The notes: generated by a model from the sequence alone, not told the origin. A stretch of DNA of 64,000 nt from Microstegium vimineum (GCA_022036555.1 CM039131.1:37671920-37735919); one strand, 5' to 3'; positions 13,228 through 26,639 are shown, counted from the stretch's first letter. A program made the numbers and translations.

Positions 13228-13560
13228 GCAATTTTCTCGAATACACAAAAGATTTGCGTATCATTTTAATTAAGAAGGAGAGTTTAAACATACAAACGAC
13301 GCACTTCTGATGAGCGCTCTAGGTGGTCTTACAACTAAAGCCGGACCAACCTAGGGGACTGCTTCAAACCTCGATATTACATAACTCGTAAACAACTAAA
13401 CTATGAGCACCCCAAAACAACTTTAGAAAGCAAGGTGCCTCCGCTCCTGGGCGTGCGACCCTACTCCGTCGTCCGAGAAGAGCATTCTTCTACCAACCTT
13501 GTTATTGGTCGTCGGAAACAACTCGTCTAGAGCTGTCACTCGGCTCGGCGTCAAATATCA
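13228..13560 (-). mobile_element. LINE 3' end fragment
   Basis: The block TTTTCTCGAATACACAAAAG at 13227-13246, followed by TTGCGTATCA, is the complement of the conserved 3' tail of grass L1-type elements. The same tail occurs at the left end of the element at 58463-60844. The body runs up the coordinates without a recognisable coding part. The right boundary is approximate and no target duplication was found. Confidence 0.4.
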
Positions 13561-13976
13561 GAAAGGCATGCAGTGATAGATGACAAATGCCCGTAGTTTA
13601 GCGACATGGGAGCTAGAAATGTCACATGCCGATCGACACACAATTTCAGCCTCAATTACTTGCGAATGCAATGAAACTTTCTGGAAACATGTCTCAAAGA
13701 TATAAAAACACAAGATCTCTGTATATATAATGATGCATCTGTTTCTACACACGCGTGTCAATCGCTCCAATCATACATCGCTATACCTACATCTACTTCT
13801 TCCTGACATCCCTTCTTATTCTACTAACACTACAAAAAGTAAATACAGAATAATACCTTACAGAAAAAATGAATTGTTCATGCAAAACTCTCAGAAAAAT
13901 AATATGCACACTACCCTTTTCGACATAATGACCCAAAAAGAATAATAAATAGGCTAGCCAAGTAATTCAAGCGCTC

Positions 13977-16900
13977 TTACAAAATTTTCTGGCAGAATAC
14001 GTAGTCCTCCTCATATCCGTGATCTTTTGGGTATATACAGACTGAGTCAACACACAGGCCCCCTTTTGTATGCGTGCAATCAATCTGCATCATAGAGAAC
14101 TTGAGTTCCGTCACCTCATCTGAACTCGATATGATGAAATCACCGACGTGGTAAAGGATCCATCTTCCAGGATTAATTAGGTAAGTCTCGGATGCAGTAT
14201 GCTGGTCATCTGAAGTTGAAAGCTGGAACCGTGTCGGCCTGATGTCCCAGCCGTGGATATTCTCAGAGCCATGGCCTCGTCGGCCCATCCGCTTGTGCGG
14301 CAGGCCCAAATGGAGCCGGAAGAATAGCCTGTATGAACCAGCAGGAAAGCAGAAATCAATCTCCCCACCTACCTCAAGCCACCAAATCTGCTGAAGATAG
14401 GCAACACTGTGAAATCTGCAATAAAAACGATGGCACTTGGTTATCTCTTATGCGGGTGAGTTCAGCAATTGGTAAACATGAAAATGAGATAAAGCTCAAA
14501 CTACTACAGGTGGATCAAACTACAACAACACAACATGCGAGGTGAATTTCTTTTTGTAAAGATGCCTGAGAGAACTGATGTGAAAGCAAAACTATCAGGG
14601 TCATTGCACAAGTACAACAAAGCAGCTCACAATAAGGGGTGCTTGGATCAGGCCTGGTTTGGTATGTTTCGGCATCCAGTTTAACTCCAAATTAAGTCCT
14701 GAGCATTTGAATCCAAACTAAAACGGATCTACACATGCTCTGAGTTGCAGTAACTGAAACCCCATAAAGCTATCATTCGGAATTTCAGAAAGTTAATCTA
14801 GATGACAACAACCGGCAACGTGGTGAGGTGCTTACTGATTACATGTAAGAACAGTATATACAGGGACCAAAATGTACTCAACAGTCAAGTCATATAAGTG
14901 CAATAAACCAGATCACATCAGAACAAATATTATGGATGTTCAATTTGCATCAGTAGCCATAAGTAGCCTTTCTGATGACACTGAAGTGACATTGGTTGTA
15001 TGCAGCAGGCTGATTGGCTTCAGGATTTTATATATGTACAGTGGCACTACTGAAGATAACATAGTCAGAGCACACAGCCAACAAATAAATCATGGTCCTA
15101 CACATATCAATCACACCCAGTACTATACTGGCTTTCTAATTTGTAAGTTGCTGCTGACAATTTGGATAAGTTGTCCGGCACTGAGGACATCTATCATCAC
15201 AAAAATATAACATAGGCCTTTCTTGGGTAGGTATGTGAAACAAAGATGCGTGTACCCGGAAAAGAAATCTTCATCCAGCTCATTGACAATGTTCATGGAA
15301 AAAGAACAAGGATTATAAGATCAGATTATATTGTCTTACACTTCTCCTATATTACAGGTGCCTGAATTTTAAGATAATTTCAGGCACCACCCTTGTACTA
15401 CTAATTACTATAAGTAAACTATCACTTTTGTGATTTGTTATTTGTCTTTGTATTATAACATATCAAAGTTTTGTCCTTGTCTTACTATAGAAATAATTGT
15501 AAATTGTTAAATTATTTTTGTGTCAACATATATCAAATTTTGTAGGTTGTTGTTTGGTGTTTTATTCTCGAAACTAAAAATTACAGATTATGTCTACAAA
15601 AATTACAACAAACGAAAACTGTAATTATAGTACAAAATATGTGCAATTATTGTCGCCTGAAAAAAAAACTAAATTTCAGGCATCTAAAATTTAGCAAGTC
15701 CCATTGTCTTATTAAGGAACGTAACAAAAGTCAAGCAATTACCAAAGAGATTCCAATATAACAAAATATAGTAATAGATGATGTAAAAGCATGGCATGAT
15801 AAAATTATTCCATGATTTCATTTTGTCGTGACGGTGACAGTTTTCATGGAACGCGATCTTAACCTCCTAACGAATACAGCCCTTAGAGCATCTCCAACAA
15901 CTCCTCAAATCCACTTGGTATTCTTATTTTTTTGGAAAAAACACGAAAACACCTCTCCAACAACTCCTTAAATCTACTTGATATATTTACCAACTTGGTA
16001 AACATCGCCCCGGACTTGATAAATCTCCGCACTTGTAAACAACTCCTTAAATCCACTCGGCGACTTTTTTCGCCGGCTCCCTCCCGCGCCCGCGTGGCAT
16101 CTCCCGCGCGCCAAACTCTTCCCGCGCCATCCCCCGATAAATCTCTTCCCCCCGTCGCGCGCCCGGCGCGGCTGCTCGGCGACCGCTCGCCCCCGACTGC
16201 TCGCCTGCCGCCCCTGTGCTGCCGCTCGCCCTTTGCCGCCCCTGCCCGCTCGCGAAGGCCGTTGTCGTTACGAAGGATAAGCGGGGCTCTTCGTTCGTTA
16301 GCAGGGCTCTTTGTTTCGTTAGCGGGCTTTTTTGATTTGGCAAGTGGGTTTTAAGGAGTTATTGGAGAGAAGTTTTTTTTCCACTTGTCAAATATTTTAG
16401 CAGCTTGCTAAACCATAAGATTTAACAAGTCAATTTTAAGAAGTTGTTGAAGATGCTTTATGGGAAAATGAAAACAAAAACGAAGTAAGTACCTTGATTC
16501 CTCTGTGGATAGGTCAATACCTCCTATCATCCCTCCCCGTGATAGACATAGACTTTGAGGAGATGGACATGCAGAAACCTCCCTTGTTCTTCTCGATCCA
16601 AAATTCCTACTCAAATAACTGCTTTTAGTTAGACCATCGCAGACAAAAAGACACTCATCCCAGAACAAACATATTATTGAAAAGGGGATCAAACATGAAA
16701 AAACAAACAGGTTCTACTAATATAATGCAACTTCTCTTTTTTTTTCCAGCTAGCACTAAAACCATCCTCTACCAAAAGCAAAAGCATTCTGATTGTTTGA
16801 AACAGACTATAAAGAAAAAGAAAAAAAACCTTGGCGCCGCCGTGGAACGGGGTGGGCCGGCATAGGCGCTTGTATATCTCCTTCTTGATCGCGACAGAGG

Positions 16901-17213
16901 AGCAGCACCTGCCACTGGCATTGCCTTCGGCCGCCGCGTCATCGTAGCCGCAGTCGTCGTCGTCGTCGGCCGCGGCCGCGAGTGCGGCGAGGTACCTGTA
17001 GTTGGCGGGCAACTTGGCGGCCCAGATGCAGTCGGCGGAGGCCGCGCCCCGGAACGCCCGGTTGAGGCAGGCCACCTGGCAGATCTCAGCCGGGTCGAGG
17101 TAGAGCAGCACCGCCGCGACGCAGCTCTCCGGCATGTCGCCCAGCGACGTCGTCTGCCCCCACCCTCGGCCGTACCCCTCCGGCGCCACCACGCTCGACG
17201 CTCCCACCCCCAT
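13977..17213 (-). CDS. PP2-A13: F-box/PP2 protein, PP2-A13-like; exon 2 frameshifted
   Basis: Three exons on the minus strand: 17213-16830, 16606-16493 and 14415-13977, all with GT-AG introns. Exon 1 gives 128 residues with an F-box at about 22-67 (LGDMPESCVAAVLLYLDPAE). Exons 2 and 3 encode a phloem-protein-2 lectin-like domain: EFWIEKNKGGFCMSISSKSM, DDRRY, STEESR/FHSVAYLQQIWWLEVGG, HGWDIRP, DCTHTKGGLCVDSV. F-box/PP2 proteins act as SCF ubiquitin-ligase adaptors that may recognise glycans; that role is family knowledge. Expected length is about 310 residues. In exon 2 the frame breaks just after DDRRY: TGA follows in frame, and STEESR lies in another frame. Exon 2 is 114 nt, while joining needs a length of 3n+2. 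Two or five bases appear to be missing where RRYW...STEESR should be. Intron 2 is long and holds a DNA element. Confidence 0.9.
15886..16457. mobile_element. PIF/Harbinger-like non-autonomous element with GC-rich core, in intron 2 of the F-box/PP2 gene
   Basis: It starts GAGCATCTCCAACAACTCC and ends GTTGTTGAAGATGCT, imperfect inverted repeats of about 17 bp. TTA flanks both sides (15883-15885, 16458-16460). The word CTCCAACAACTCCTTAAATC is repeated with variation three times in the left 160 bp, giving subterminal repeats. The core 16060-16270 is strongly GC-rich and unlike the ends. It carries an open frame but no recognised domain, so it may be captured host sequence. Confidence 0.65.
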
Positions 17214-17297
17214 CCAAGTTTTGGATTACAACAGCTCCAATGCCTGGAGATCGAGTGGAGGCCTCTCTTCTCTATCCTGCAGTAAGCGACAGTTTTG

Positions 17298-17306
17298 GAT
17301 ATATAA
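17298..17306 (-). promoter_or_regulatory. Putative TATA box of the F-box/PP2 gene
   Basis: Read on the minus strand, GGTTATATATCC lies about 85 bases upstream of the start codon at 17213. This is a plausible core promoter position with a short leader. Confidence 0.5.
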
Positions 17307-17319
17307 CCGCCGATCGGCC

Positions 17320-18871
17320 GGTTCTTCGTCAATTCAAGCACGTACTTGCATGCATGCTTGAGTCTAGCCCCAAGACCATGCAAGCATGCATGCATGCATG
17401 GGGTGCTCTCTCAGATAGCCACACGCGTGGATGGAGAAGAAGAAGAAGAAGGCGAGTCAAGGGGAAGAGGGGTGGAGACGTGGAGGTTGGAACAGAAGGG
17501 TCTTGGGGGGTTGCGACGGAGGAGAGAACTAGGCCCCGGATGCCTTGCTGTCTTGCTGACCCTAGCCTCGTATAACAATAGCACACTTTTCGGGTGGATC
17601 AGTGGTGCTTCTGGACAAAGAAACTGGCTCAAGCAAGTGGATATTGTTGCTTTGGGAAATCATGCATGGCCACGTCGTTCGCGGTAGCCGGCACCGGCAG
17701 TATTGTTTTGGCTAAAGATGAGTAGCAGTGGCCAGCGAACGCGCGGGGCAATGGTCGTTGTCGCCATGTAGGTTAGATGTCCATTCTGTACTCTTCAAGA
17801 ACAACATCTACAAACAATGATTTAGCCTCTAGCTGGCAGTATCAGAACATTTCACTCCTTAATAAATCTGTACCGTTAGTATGACGAGCTAGAAAAGCTA
17901 GCGTTTTTTTTTTCTTTTTAGGAGGACAGCCAGCAGCAGTACTTCTAGCCTTTGTGAAAATTCAGTTAAAATTCTGTACAGGAGATCCTGTCATTTGATA
18001 GTTTAACGCATAACAAAAGTCACAGTCAGTAATGGAAATTCGTGGGCACGACCACTGGACCAGCCTGAAAGCCACAGCATATCAGAAGAAGGTATCCATC
18101 CACGTCGATCGGCATGTATATGTCTGCCAGGATCAACTCATCAGCTGCACTTTTCTTCTACAGTACAGGCAGCAAAGCTGCCCTTTTGCAACCAGAAGAG
18201 CCAAAAACCAAAACCACCGAGATGATATCTCGTCATCAGAGGAAAAGAGCTCGAAAGCGAGGCACCCTGATTGCACGGGATTACTCTAGTCTAGATCACC
18301 TGGTCGCGTCGTTATCAACAATCCAACGCACAGAGGCAGAGGAGGTGTTGGATCTTGCGCGTCGTTTCGATTCATCTGCAGGACAGCAGATTAGCGACGA
18401 GGTCCAATCCATATCCATCCAGGGGCTTCGAATGAATCCGGAAGGATCGGTTCCGCGGTCAGCGAGACTGCGAGACGCCTCTGCTCGGCTCTGCTCTGCT
18501 CTACTCGCTCGATTTCAATCAGGGAAGGTGTAGCACGTCACACGCGGCAAGTGGCGCTCCCGTTTCGGATAGATCACGACGACACTGTCAGTCATCGCCT
18601 CGTACTCCGGAGCTGATAAGTGACGAGGCTGGAGCAGCGTACACGCATGCGTGCGTGCGTGCGGCCGCATGCGTCCGTCGACCGGCTGCTGCCATACGAA
18701 TGTTTGCTGCCAACTTCTCTTCGAATTGAGTTTTCAGTTTTCTCATCTTTCGGATAAGTCTCGGCTCATTTTTCTGCTATATTGAGTTCATGTTTAATTG
18801 GAAAATGGCCATGTATCGTTGTTACTAGTATGTCTTGCCCAGTTTCCCATTGTTTAATTATTTATATTGTA
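17320..18871. other. Intergenic, upstream of the F-box/PP2 gene and downstream of the RING gene
   Basis: Contains a CATG/GCATGCATG-rich patch at 17340-17400 and a GCATGCGTGCGTGCG stretch near 18645. A 139-codon open frame at 18114-18533 has no recognisable domain and I do not call it a gene. Confidence 0.45.
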
Positions 18872-19131
18872 CTCCCTTCATTTCAAATTGTAAGTTATTC
18901 CAAGAATTTTGGAGAGTCAAAGCATTTTAAGTTTGACAAAAAATTATAAACAAAACTATAAAGATTTATAACATCAAATAGGTATACTACGAAAATATAA
19001 TTGATAACGAATCTAATGATATTTATTTGATATCATAAATATTATTATATTGTTATATAAGTTTGGTCAAATTTGAGAAACTTTGACTCTCCAAGATTCA
19101 TGGAATGACTTACAATTTAGGATGAAGAGAG
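18872..19131. mobile_element. Stowaway-like MITE, 260 bp
   Basis: Starts CTCCCTTCATTTCAAATTGT and ends with its imperfect complement finishing GGATGAAGAGAG, flanked by TA on both sides. This is the Stowaway signature (Tc1/mariner, TA target). The terminal inverted repeats are about 50 bp long. Confidence 0.9.

Positions 19132-19192
<61 letters not shown>
19132..19192. repeat. (TA)n microsatellite
   Basis: About 60 bp of uninterrupted TA immediately after the Stowaway element. It probably grew from the TA target duplication. Confidence 0.95.
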
Positions 19193-19196
<4 letters not shown>

Positions 19197-20360
19197 TATT
19201 TTTGGGCAGCTAATTCTTATCCTTGAAACGGAATGCAAGTGCGAGTGTTTAGGCAGAGAATTTGAGAAAGGCATCTCTCTTGGCCCCTCCACGTTTCGCA
19301 TCGACGATAACAGGGCCATACGCGGTCTCTAGGCCCCTACACCTGGGCCCCCATACGCAGTCTCTGGGCCCGTGGGCGTGGATCCGAGTCAGCAGACGGA
19401 CCCAGTCACCTGTGGGCCTTGGCAGCTCTATCCACTTCCAGGGCATGGCTTTATTATTTAACATTTCCTCAGCAGGACTATTTAGGTCTTGTCATCATTA
19501 AACCATGGAGTGTATTTGAACTAATATTCACTCTAATGTCTAATCCACTTCAATCCATATGGTTTGAAGTGGATAAATACGTATCTAAATGAGACCTTAA
19601 ATGAATTTTCGATTGGAGGTGTTATCGCATCGCTTGAACTTAAAAAGGAGATGTTTTAGATTTTAATTGGACTGGATCTTGGTCCATCACCATCTCTTGG
19701 TGTAATTGGTTACACAAACCTAAGTTTCACAAGATCTTGCTAGCGGTCACCACTTAAATTGAAAAGCTTCCAAACGTCACCTACTACTATCTACTGCATT
19801 GGCTGCACATGAATGATGAAACTAGAGAATCTGAGGGCCACACGTGGACAATGACCGCTTTCGTCATCTTGAATTTTGATACATATCACGAGTGTCTATC
19901 TGCACATTTTGTCAGGATTGTCTCAATAAACTGACCAATCAAAGCTAGCAACAATCGTACTTTGAAATTCCAATTTCCATTGTGCACAGTAGTTGCGTCA
20001 GTTACGTTCACTGCATCAAATTTCAGATGAGCGTGACGCGCGTGGTTTCGTGGCATGGACTGTCACCTGAAGTATTATAAGCAGCATTGCCTTAACGTAG
20101 CGTAGAAACACAAGCATTGCCTTGTAACGTAGCGTAGAAACACGCAAGTTTGTCCATGCATGGGCTGCTTGCTCATGGAAGACCATAATTTTCAAATCAT
20201 ATACTGACCCATAAGTTTGAATTCCATCGATGAAGATAAATTGCTGCTGCAACCATAGTCCAAAATGGTTGGCTGTGAGGAAATCAGAACATTCCAATAT
20301 TATGATCATTTGCTAAACACAATGGCTGCTGCTTTTTAAAAACCATCAGTGCCTAAATTT
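19193..20360. other. Intergenic
   Basis: No gene is visible. A 34-bp unit containing ACGTAGCGTAGAAACAC is present twice in tandem at about 20083-20150. Confidence 0.45.
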
Positions 20361-20690
20361 CTACATTTGTCACTGTTTTAATACAAGTTGCAACATTCTA
20401 GACAGTATGCTGAATGAACTGGAGCCAAGTACTGAAATAGTGAAATGAACGACCAGTATACATGATACGAAATACTGAGTGGCACCAAGTTCAAAAGCAG
20501 AGATCTTACAACATTTGCTCGAGATATCACTAATTTGGTCGTCCTATGATCCTTGAGCAATGCGGTGCATTAGTGCATTACCCGTCAGCAATAGTGCAGC
20601 AAGCTTATACATATAATAACGCACATCTACGCAGCACTTCAGACAGTTGCTCGAGCAGGCCATCAGACGAATCTGCACTGTTTGATTTTA

Positions 20691-23570
20691 CTAGCTGAAA
20701 ACCTCCTTATTGCAAACAGGGCATACCTGCAGCGTTATGCATGCCACTAAAGGCTTAGCAGAGATCATGCTTTCTCAGGATAAGAGGTGAAAAAATACTA
20801 ACATGGTTGCAAGTTTGAAAATGCAGAAGCAGAAACATTTGGTCTGAAAATGGCGGGGGTTTGAGGTGCTGAGTTTCATTGAAAAAAATTACCAAATGAT
20901 CAATCCATATAGCCATAAAGAACGTCTAATATAGTTGAGACAATCACCCCTATGAATGTCGTCATGCACACCTACCCTCATGAAAATCTGATTCTGTAAA
21001 AAAGATTACTTAGCTATTGTGCCTCACTGCCTCTTAGTCTTAGGTATGCAGACCGTTCAGATACTGTGAAACGAAGATGTAACTTGTAAGATTTCTACAT
21101 CGCATTTAACCTCGGGTCACTGCTCAAGATATATAATAGTTGGCAAGCAAATTTGATGTGCCATACAAAAACGATAACATGTTACGAGGCACGATAGCTT
21201 TCATACTCCTAAATCCTAATAGAAAAAATATATGGTGCCCTTGTTAGCTAAAGGGCAATGTTGCAATGTTTCAAAAATCATTACAAAAATCATTTATATA
21301 GTACACCTAAAGTTAAGTGCAGCCGCAACAATTTACTAGTTTAAATTTTATTTTTGATGTTGAGATTAAAAAATATAGAAGTGTCACTGTCAGAACATGA
21401 TGAAGTGCCAGGGTGACTGCTTGTCTATTTAGTTTCTTGACACCTAGGATTAATTTCAAACTGAATTGTTGCGACTATACTTAACTTTGTGTGTACTACA
21501 TACATGATTTGTGATGTTTTTTTGAAACATTGCAACACAGTATTTTAGCTATATCGAGGGGCACCACCCCCCTTGGGCACCAAATCTGCAGTCGTCCTAA
21601 TAAATAATTCCAACACAGGTGAACTGACCAGGAACTACAACAATTCCTAGAAGGATTGAAGATGTACCACCAACCTATGTACTACTCTCTTCATCCAAAA
21701 TTATACTGGTTGTTCTAGATACATAGCATTTGTTATGCATCTAGAGAATTCAAAACGACCTAGTTTGGAACGGAGGGAGACATAATAAAAAGCTACAGAT
21801 TAGGTGTCTAGGTAACTTACCTTATTGATCTGTAACCATTTAGCGACACAACCTTGATGGTACTGATGTGCACAGGGCAATTTAGTAAGCCTATCTCGGT
21901 TCTTGTATGCCATACAGCAGATCACACATCTGCATAAATACAAAAGAGTGAGTAGCGAAATGATTGGTTACTTAAACAGCATAAGTAATACAGTACAAAC
22001 ATAGATAAACACCTGGTAGCAGTGTCATAGAATGCAACAAACAACTAGAAAACATATTCTTCAAATCTTATAACTAATCAGTATTGCCACTGCACTTCCA
22101 AACATACAAAGTGTTGATCAAGAAAAAGGAAAAATCAATATCCTAACCAGCTAAAAAAACATACTCGTCATGTTTTTCCTTTCTTGAGAATATCCCAATT
22201 TTGTAAGTTGAAGTTGGCAAGAGTGCTATGACACTTTCAGGCAGCCCTTTGCTTTCGGTACCAATGACTTCCCCTAACTGTTGCAGTTCCTGAAATAAAT
22301 GAAAAGAAAATCCCATTTCTTTAAAACTCGAAAACATATATCTCTATAATACTGATAGACAGAAGGTGGCAATAAAATAGAATATGCACCTAGCAAAACA
22401 TATTGGTTACTAGAACCAAAAGCTAGCTGGGACATACCACTTATGGAAGCATAGCAACAAACGAAAAAAGAGGGGAGGAGGCAAAACAAACACACCTCAT
22501 AAGTCATATTATCTGGATCAATCCCATCCTCCTCCACTACCTGTACAATGGTAATTGGCATAATAGATGGAAGTGTGTATTGATTGTCCAAAATACTTGC
22601 TAGAAATGTATACCTGAGGAGGTCTACTTGCAGAATTATTGCCTCTATCAAACGCTGAGGATGATGTTGGCTTTCTTCCTATACAGGTAATTTGAGACAA
22701 CAGACTGGAACTTAATCTGGGAAATAAATTGACTCCAACATCAAAGAATATAGTGTATGCAACTAACCATTATAGTCACTAAGTGAAGTGTTGGCTAGTT
22801 TGCCCTCCATTTCTTGCAACTCTCTAGCTAAAGCTTCATCAACTGCTAGTTGCAACTCATAGTTTACATCTACTGATGTCTTTTGTTCATTTGATGTCCG
22901 ATCATGGCCATAGCTACAACTTGGAGTCAAATGAGTTCTAGATGAACCGCTACCATTACTTCCTTGAATTAATTGATACAATATTTCCTGAACAGGGTGG
23001 ATGAACAGGCAAGTTAATTTAAGGTTGTACTTGTCAAATGATGCTGACAGCTTCAGTACAAAGGATAACAATGGTCAGAAGCAGCACATAGCAAAAGGTA
23101 ATAATAATACATTGTCATGAATTTCATAATGGAATTCCGTAGATTCTAATTTCGAGCTCACACCTCAAATTTATGGATCGGCTATCTTACACATGACAAA
23201 CCTGTGCAAATGAATATTATCAGCAAAATAGTAATAGATAATTTATAACTTTTCAACCAAACCATTATGGATCTAGGACTCAATACCATACCAACATAAC
23301 CAGTGCTTAGTATTAACTCCTAAAAAACATTGATTAACAATTTTCCCATAATATCAAAGCCCACACATATGAGGAACACATAGTCACCCAACCAATTAAA
23401 GAAGACCAAATGAAACAGTAGCCAACCTGATCTTGAAGAACTTGGGCAAGATCGTCGTCGTCATCAAAGAAGCACCCACCATAATTCTCTTCAATGGCAT
23501 ACGGTAGAGGGGCATTCATATAGCCGACATATACTTTCTTCTTTCCAGTTTTGTTGCCTAGCAGATACAT
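20691..23570 (-). CDS. BB: RING-H2 E3 ubiquitin ligase, BIG BROTHER-like
   Basis: Seven coding exons on the minus strand: 23570-23427, 22987-22768, 22678-22614, 22540-22496, 22289-22165, 21929-21821, 20726-20691, all with GT-AG borders and compatible phases, giving 247 residues without a break. The N-terminal part has MNAPLPYAIEEN and an acidic DDDDD run. The middle has a helical LARELQEMEGKLANTS segment and DGIDPDNMTYEELQQLGE. The C-terminus is a RING-H2 (about 201-240) with CVIC, CAHQYHQGC and CPVC ligands, followed by NKEVFS. The family transfers ubiquitin from an E2; Arabidopsis BIG BROTHER limits organ size. ATG at 23570 is the first in the exon, but the later ATG of MNAPLPY is an equally good start. 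An upstream untranslated exon probably ends at 24192 (CACGAG/gttagc). Confidence 0.92.
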
Positions 23571-24192
23571 CCTCACAAGCACCTAAAAGGGAAGCTCACA
23601 GAGTATTGCTTGATCAGGTTCCATGTAAATACACCACATTCCATGTAAATACACCACATTGCAATCACACTCCCTCTCCGTAGCAAATTTTTTCAACTTA
23701 CACATGGACCCCCTCAAAACTCATAAGCATTGTTCATTTGTTCTACATCTACAAGAGCATAATTTCAATCTATGAGGTGAGCACACAACTGATGAGCTAC
23801 AAGGTCATAACTGTAACTCCCTCTGAAGCTGCAATCATGCAACTGTAGATCTAAGACCCTTGTTAACCTTTCCCATCCTCCAATCCGGGGCCCAAAGGAC
23901 CAACACTAAATATGATTATACGCTAACATACAGATTCATCTCCCATGAGAAAAAAAGATCAATCTCTTTCTGTCAGAGAAAAAAAAAACAGACTGATCTC
24001 TTGCGCAATCTATGCCCCAATTCCACTAACGCAGACCACAAGTCCACAAGAACTCCCGAGTCGCAACAAGCCACAGATAAAGCAGCTCGGCGCCTCGCAC
24101 ACATCTCATCCCCGGCACATTTTGAGCGCAGACATATTGAAATTGAATAAACGAATCTGCCAGAACTTAGGAAGCGGGAGAGGAAGCTAACC

Positions 24193-26438
24193 TCGTGCGC
24201 AGGGGGGAGATCGCTGCGCTGATCGGTTAGATTTGGCGAAGATGGAAGGGGCCGAGTGAGGACTGAGGAAGGAAGCGCGGCCGGCGGCTCACCGCTTTGC
24301 CTGGAATGGCCGCCTCGCGTAATCACGGTCTTGTGGACCGACCCTACCCAGCGTCAGCACAGTGACGGGCGTGCGGGCGCCGGGTCCTCAGTAATGACTA
24401 ATGAGTTGTCTGGACCCACCTGTTAGAGCGTGGGTGTCGTGTCGTCTGCCGGCCGGCCGTTGGGTGTTCTCCGCCTCGTTGAGTCCGTTGTGTCTTGTGC
24501 GTGGGGTCTCTCCCTATACACGCTGCCATGTGTGCTGATTAGGACTTAGAAAAGTATAATAGAAGGCTGTAAACTGCCTAAATACTGATGTGGAGGAGAG
24601 AAAAGAGGAGAGAGAGAGGAGAAATGGGTTGTAAGGTTACAGCCAATCCAGACACAATAATCAAGAAAGTTTGTGAGAGAGACAAATGAACTCTATGTTC
24701 ATAATAAAGTGCAAATATATAAGTGAGATGAGAGAAGGCCTTACAACTAAGTGTAGGCTTTATTATTAACCTTGCTCGGAGGCGTCGACGGTGGTGCATT
24801 AATGAATTGAACGTTGAGTAACTTTGTCCCCTTATTATGCAATGCCGTCAACACATTTTTCTTTCATCGCAGATGATTTTTTTTTCTTTAAGGTCACAAA
24901 AATATTCTAAATCACAAATGGAAACAATAAAAGAGAAATTTTAGAAAAACAGTTAAGGCTTAGGACCTTTCAGACCCCTAATAATTAGTATCTGCTGGTA
25001 GTAGACACAAATAGGTGCAACTAATAAAATATATAATTGTTGACTGGGCATCTAAATAATAACTCTCTCTCTAGTTAAACCAAATGTGAGATAGTAGCAT
25101 CTAATAGTTATCTTAGTAGCATTGTATTATTAGTTGTACATCCAAACACCCTTCTAGCTAATAGTTAGATAGCTAATATTAGATATGAGCTATTAGCCAG
25201 CTAACTGTTAGTCGATAATAAATCCAAACATGACCTTAGTTGGTTGACTTCCTTGTGATAAGGCTTGTCGTTTAGGATAGGACAGGTGCTCACATTTTCT
25301 GTCAAATATTATTCTAAAACTACATAATGTGCTAAGCAATAATGAGGAGTCTAGTGACTTAAAAAAACATTTGGATATTTTGTAGGTCCTTTATATAGCC
25401 TAGTAAAGCAAGAATGGGTCCCTCGTCGATTGCTTCGTTACTCATGAAAGCGAGGATTTTCTCTCCTGGCATGAGTGACTTGATTCGGCCCACTTGGCCA
25501 CTTATGCTCATAACTCATAAGGTTAGCCTTGCTCTCAAAGACAATGCGAGGAGGGCAAAGGGAACCAGCTCAACCAAGTACTTCCTCCATCTCAAATTAT
25601 AAGTTATTGTAATTTTTGAGAGATAAAATATCTCAGTCAAACTCCCAACATATAAATAAGACACTGAACGACTATCCTATAACCAGAGGCGAAGCTCCTT
25701 ACTAAAAGTAGTGGGTGCAAATACACCATCAAAAATTAAAAATCAGGGAGAAATATTAAAATTTCACCGAATATGCACCATGTATGATATAAACCCCTCT
25801 CCCATTCACTTAATTGATCGTGTGCATAACTCATGTAGGGATTGGAATAAAATTCTTTTTTTTCCTAAAAAAGTATTTTTGAAGAAAAAAAAGTAAATTG
25901 AAAAAACAGGACCTAACTTCGTTTAAGGAAAACGTGACGCATCTACGTGTTCGGCCTAGCTGCATCTCTGTTCGCAGGCCATGCATGCGTAGTCATTGCG
26001 GAATGCAGAAGACAGCCCAGCCCGCAATTGGCAGCGTACGGAGGTAATGGCCCGCCGAGCTGGCCCAGCTACGCTACATTGCTTTCTTTTTATTTGATGA
26101 CTGAACATTTTGCCAGCCAGATTTTTTTTTTCGCGCCACAAGTACTAAAAATTAAAACAACGCATGCACCCATCTCATGTTTTACACGAACAACCCTGAA
26201 CTGCGTCACTCCTTAACCGTTTCAGATTCAGACACCAGACATCGCAGACACTGGCGGAGCCAGAAATTTACCGCTGGGTATGCCACATATACAAAATTTC
26301 AAAGCAAATGTGCAATACAACGGAAGATAAGTTATAATGGCCATAACAAATCCATAACGATAACAAAAGTACAAGTTCTAAATATAAATAATTAAGGAAT
26401 CTTACAAAATTGTAAAGGCTATTGCAATATAACTCTAC
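24193..26438. other. Promoter region of the RING gene, then MITE remnants
   Basis: 24193-24330 probably holds the 5' untranslated exon of the RING gene on the minus strand. 24551-24780 resembles a MITE with TATTATTAACCTTGCTC at its right end. 24950-25240 is a Tourist-like, AT-rich remnant. 25575-25625 is half of a Stowaway-like end. No coding gene is visible. Confidence 0.45.
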
Positions 26439-26631
26439 GGGTCTGTTTGGTTACAACTCCCTAAAGTTTAGCCACTAAATTTAGGTGATTTTAGTCCCTA
26501 AAGTGTCAAACAACCCCCTAAAGTGCTCAACTAAACTTTAGGGGCACTTTAGGGGGTTGTTTGACACTTTAGGGACTAAAATCACCTAAATTTAGTAGCT
26601 AAACTTTAGGGGGCTGTAACCAAATGGGCCC
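26439..26631. mobile_element. Hairpin-type Tourist-like MITE, 193 bp
   Basis: Nearly the whole element is one palindrome. GGGTCTGTTTGGTTAC at the left pairs with GTAACCAAATGGGCCC at the right, and the arms match for about 85 bases around a short centre near 26535. It is flanked by TAC on both sides, which differs from the usual TTA/TAA of PIF/Tourist elements. Transcribed, it would fold into a long perfect-like hairpin. Confidence 0.85.
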
Positions 26632-26639
26632 TACAATCC

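Noticed and set aside
15340..15700. Possible extra exon or hairpin in F-box/PP2 intron 2
   Set aside because: GGTGCCTGAATTTTAAG and CAGGCACC words suggest an old small element; no reading frame or splice sites fit.
18114..18533. 139-codon open frame between the two minus-strand genes
   Set aside because: No recognisable domain, start context or conserved feature; could be chance.
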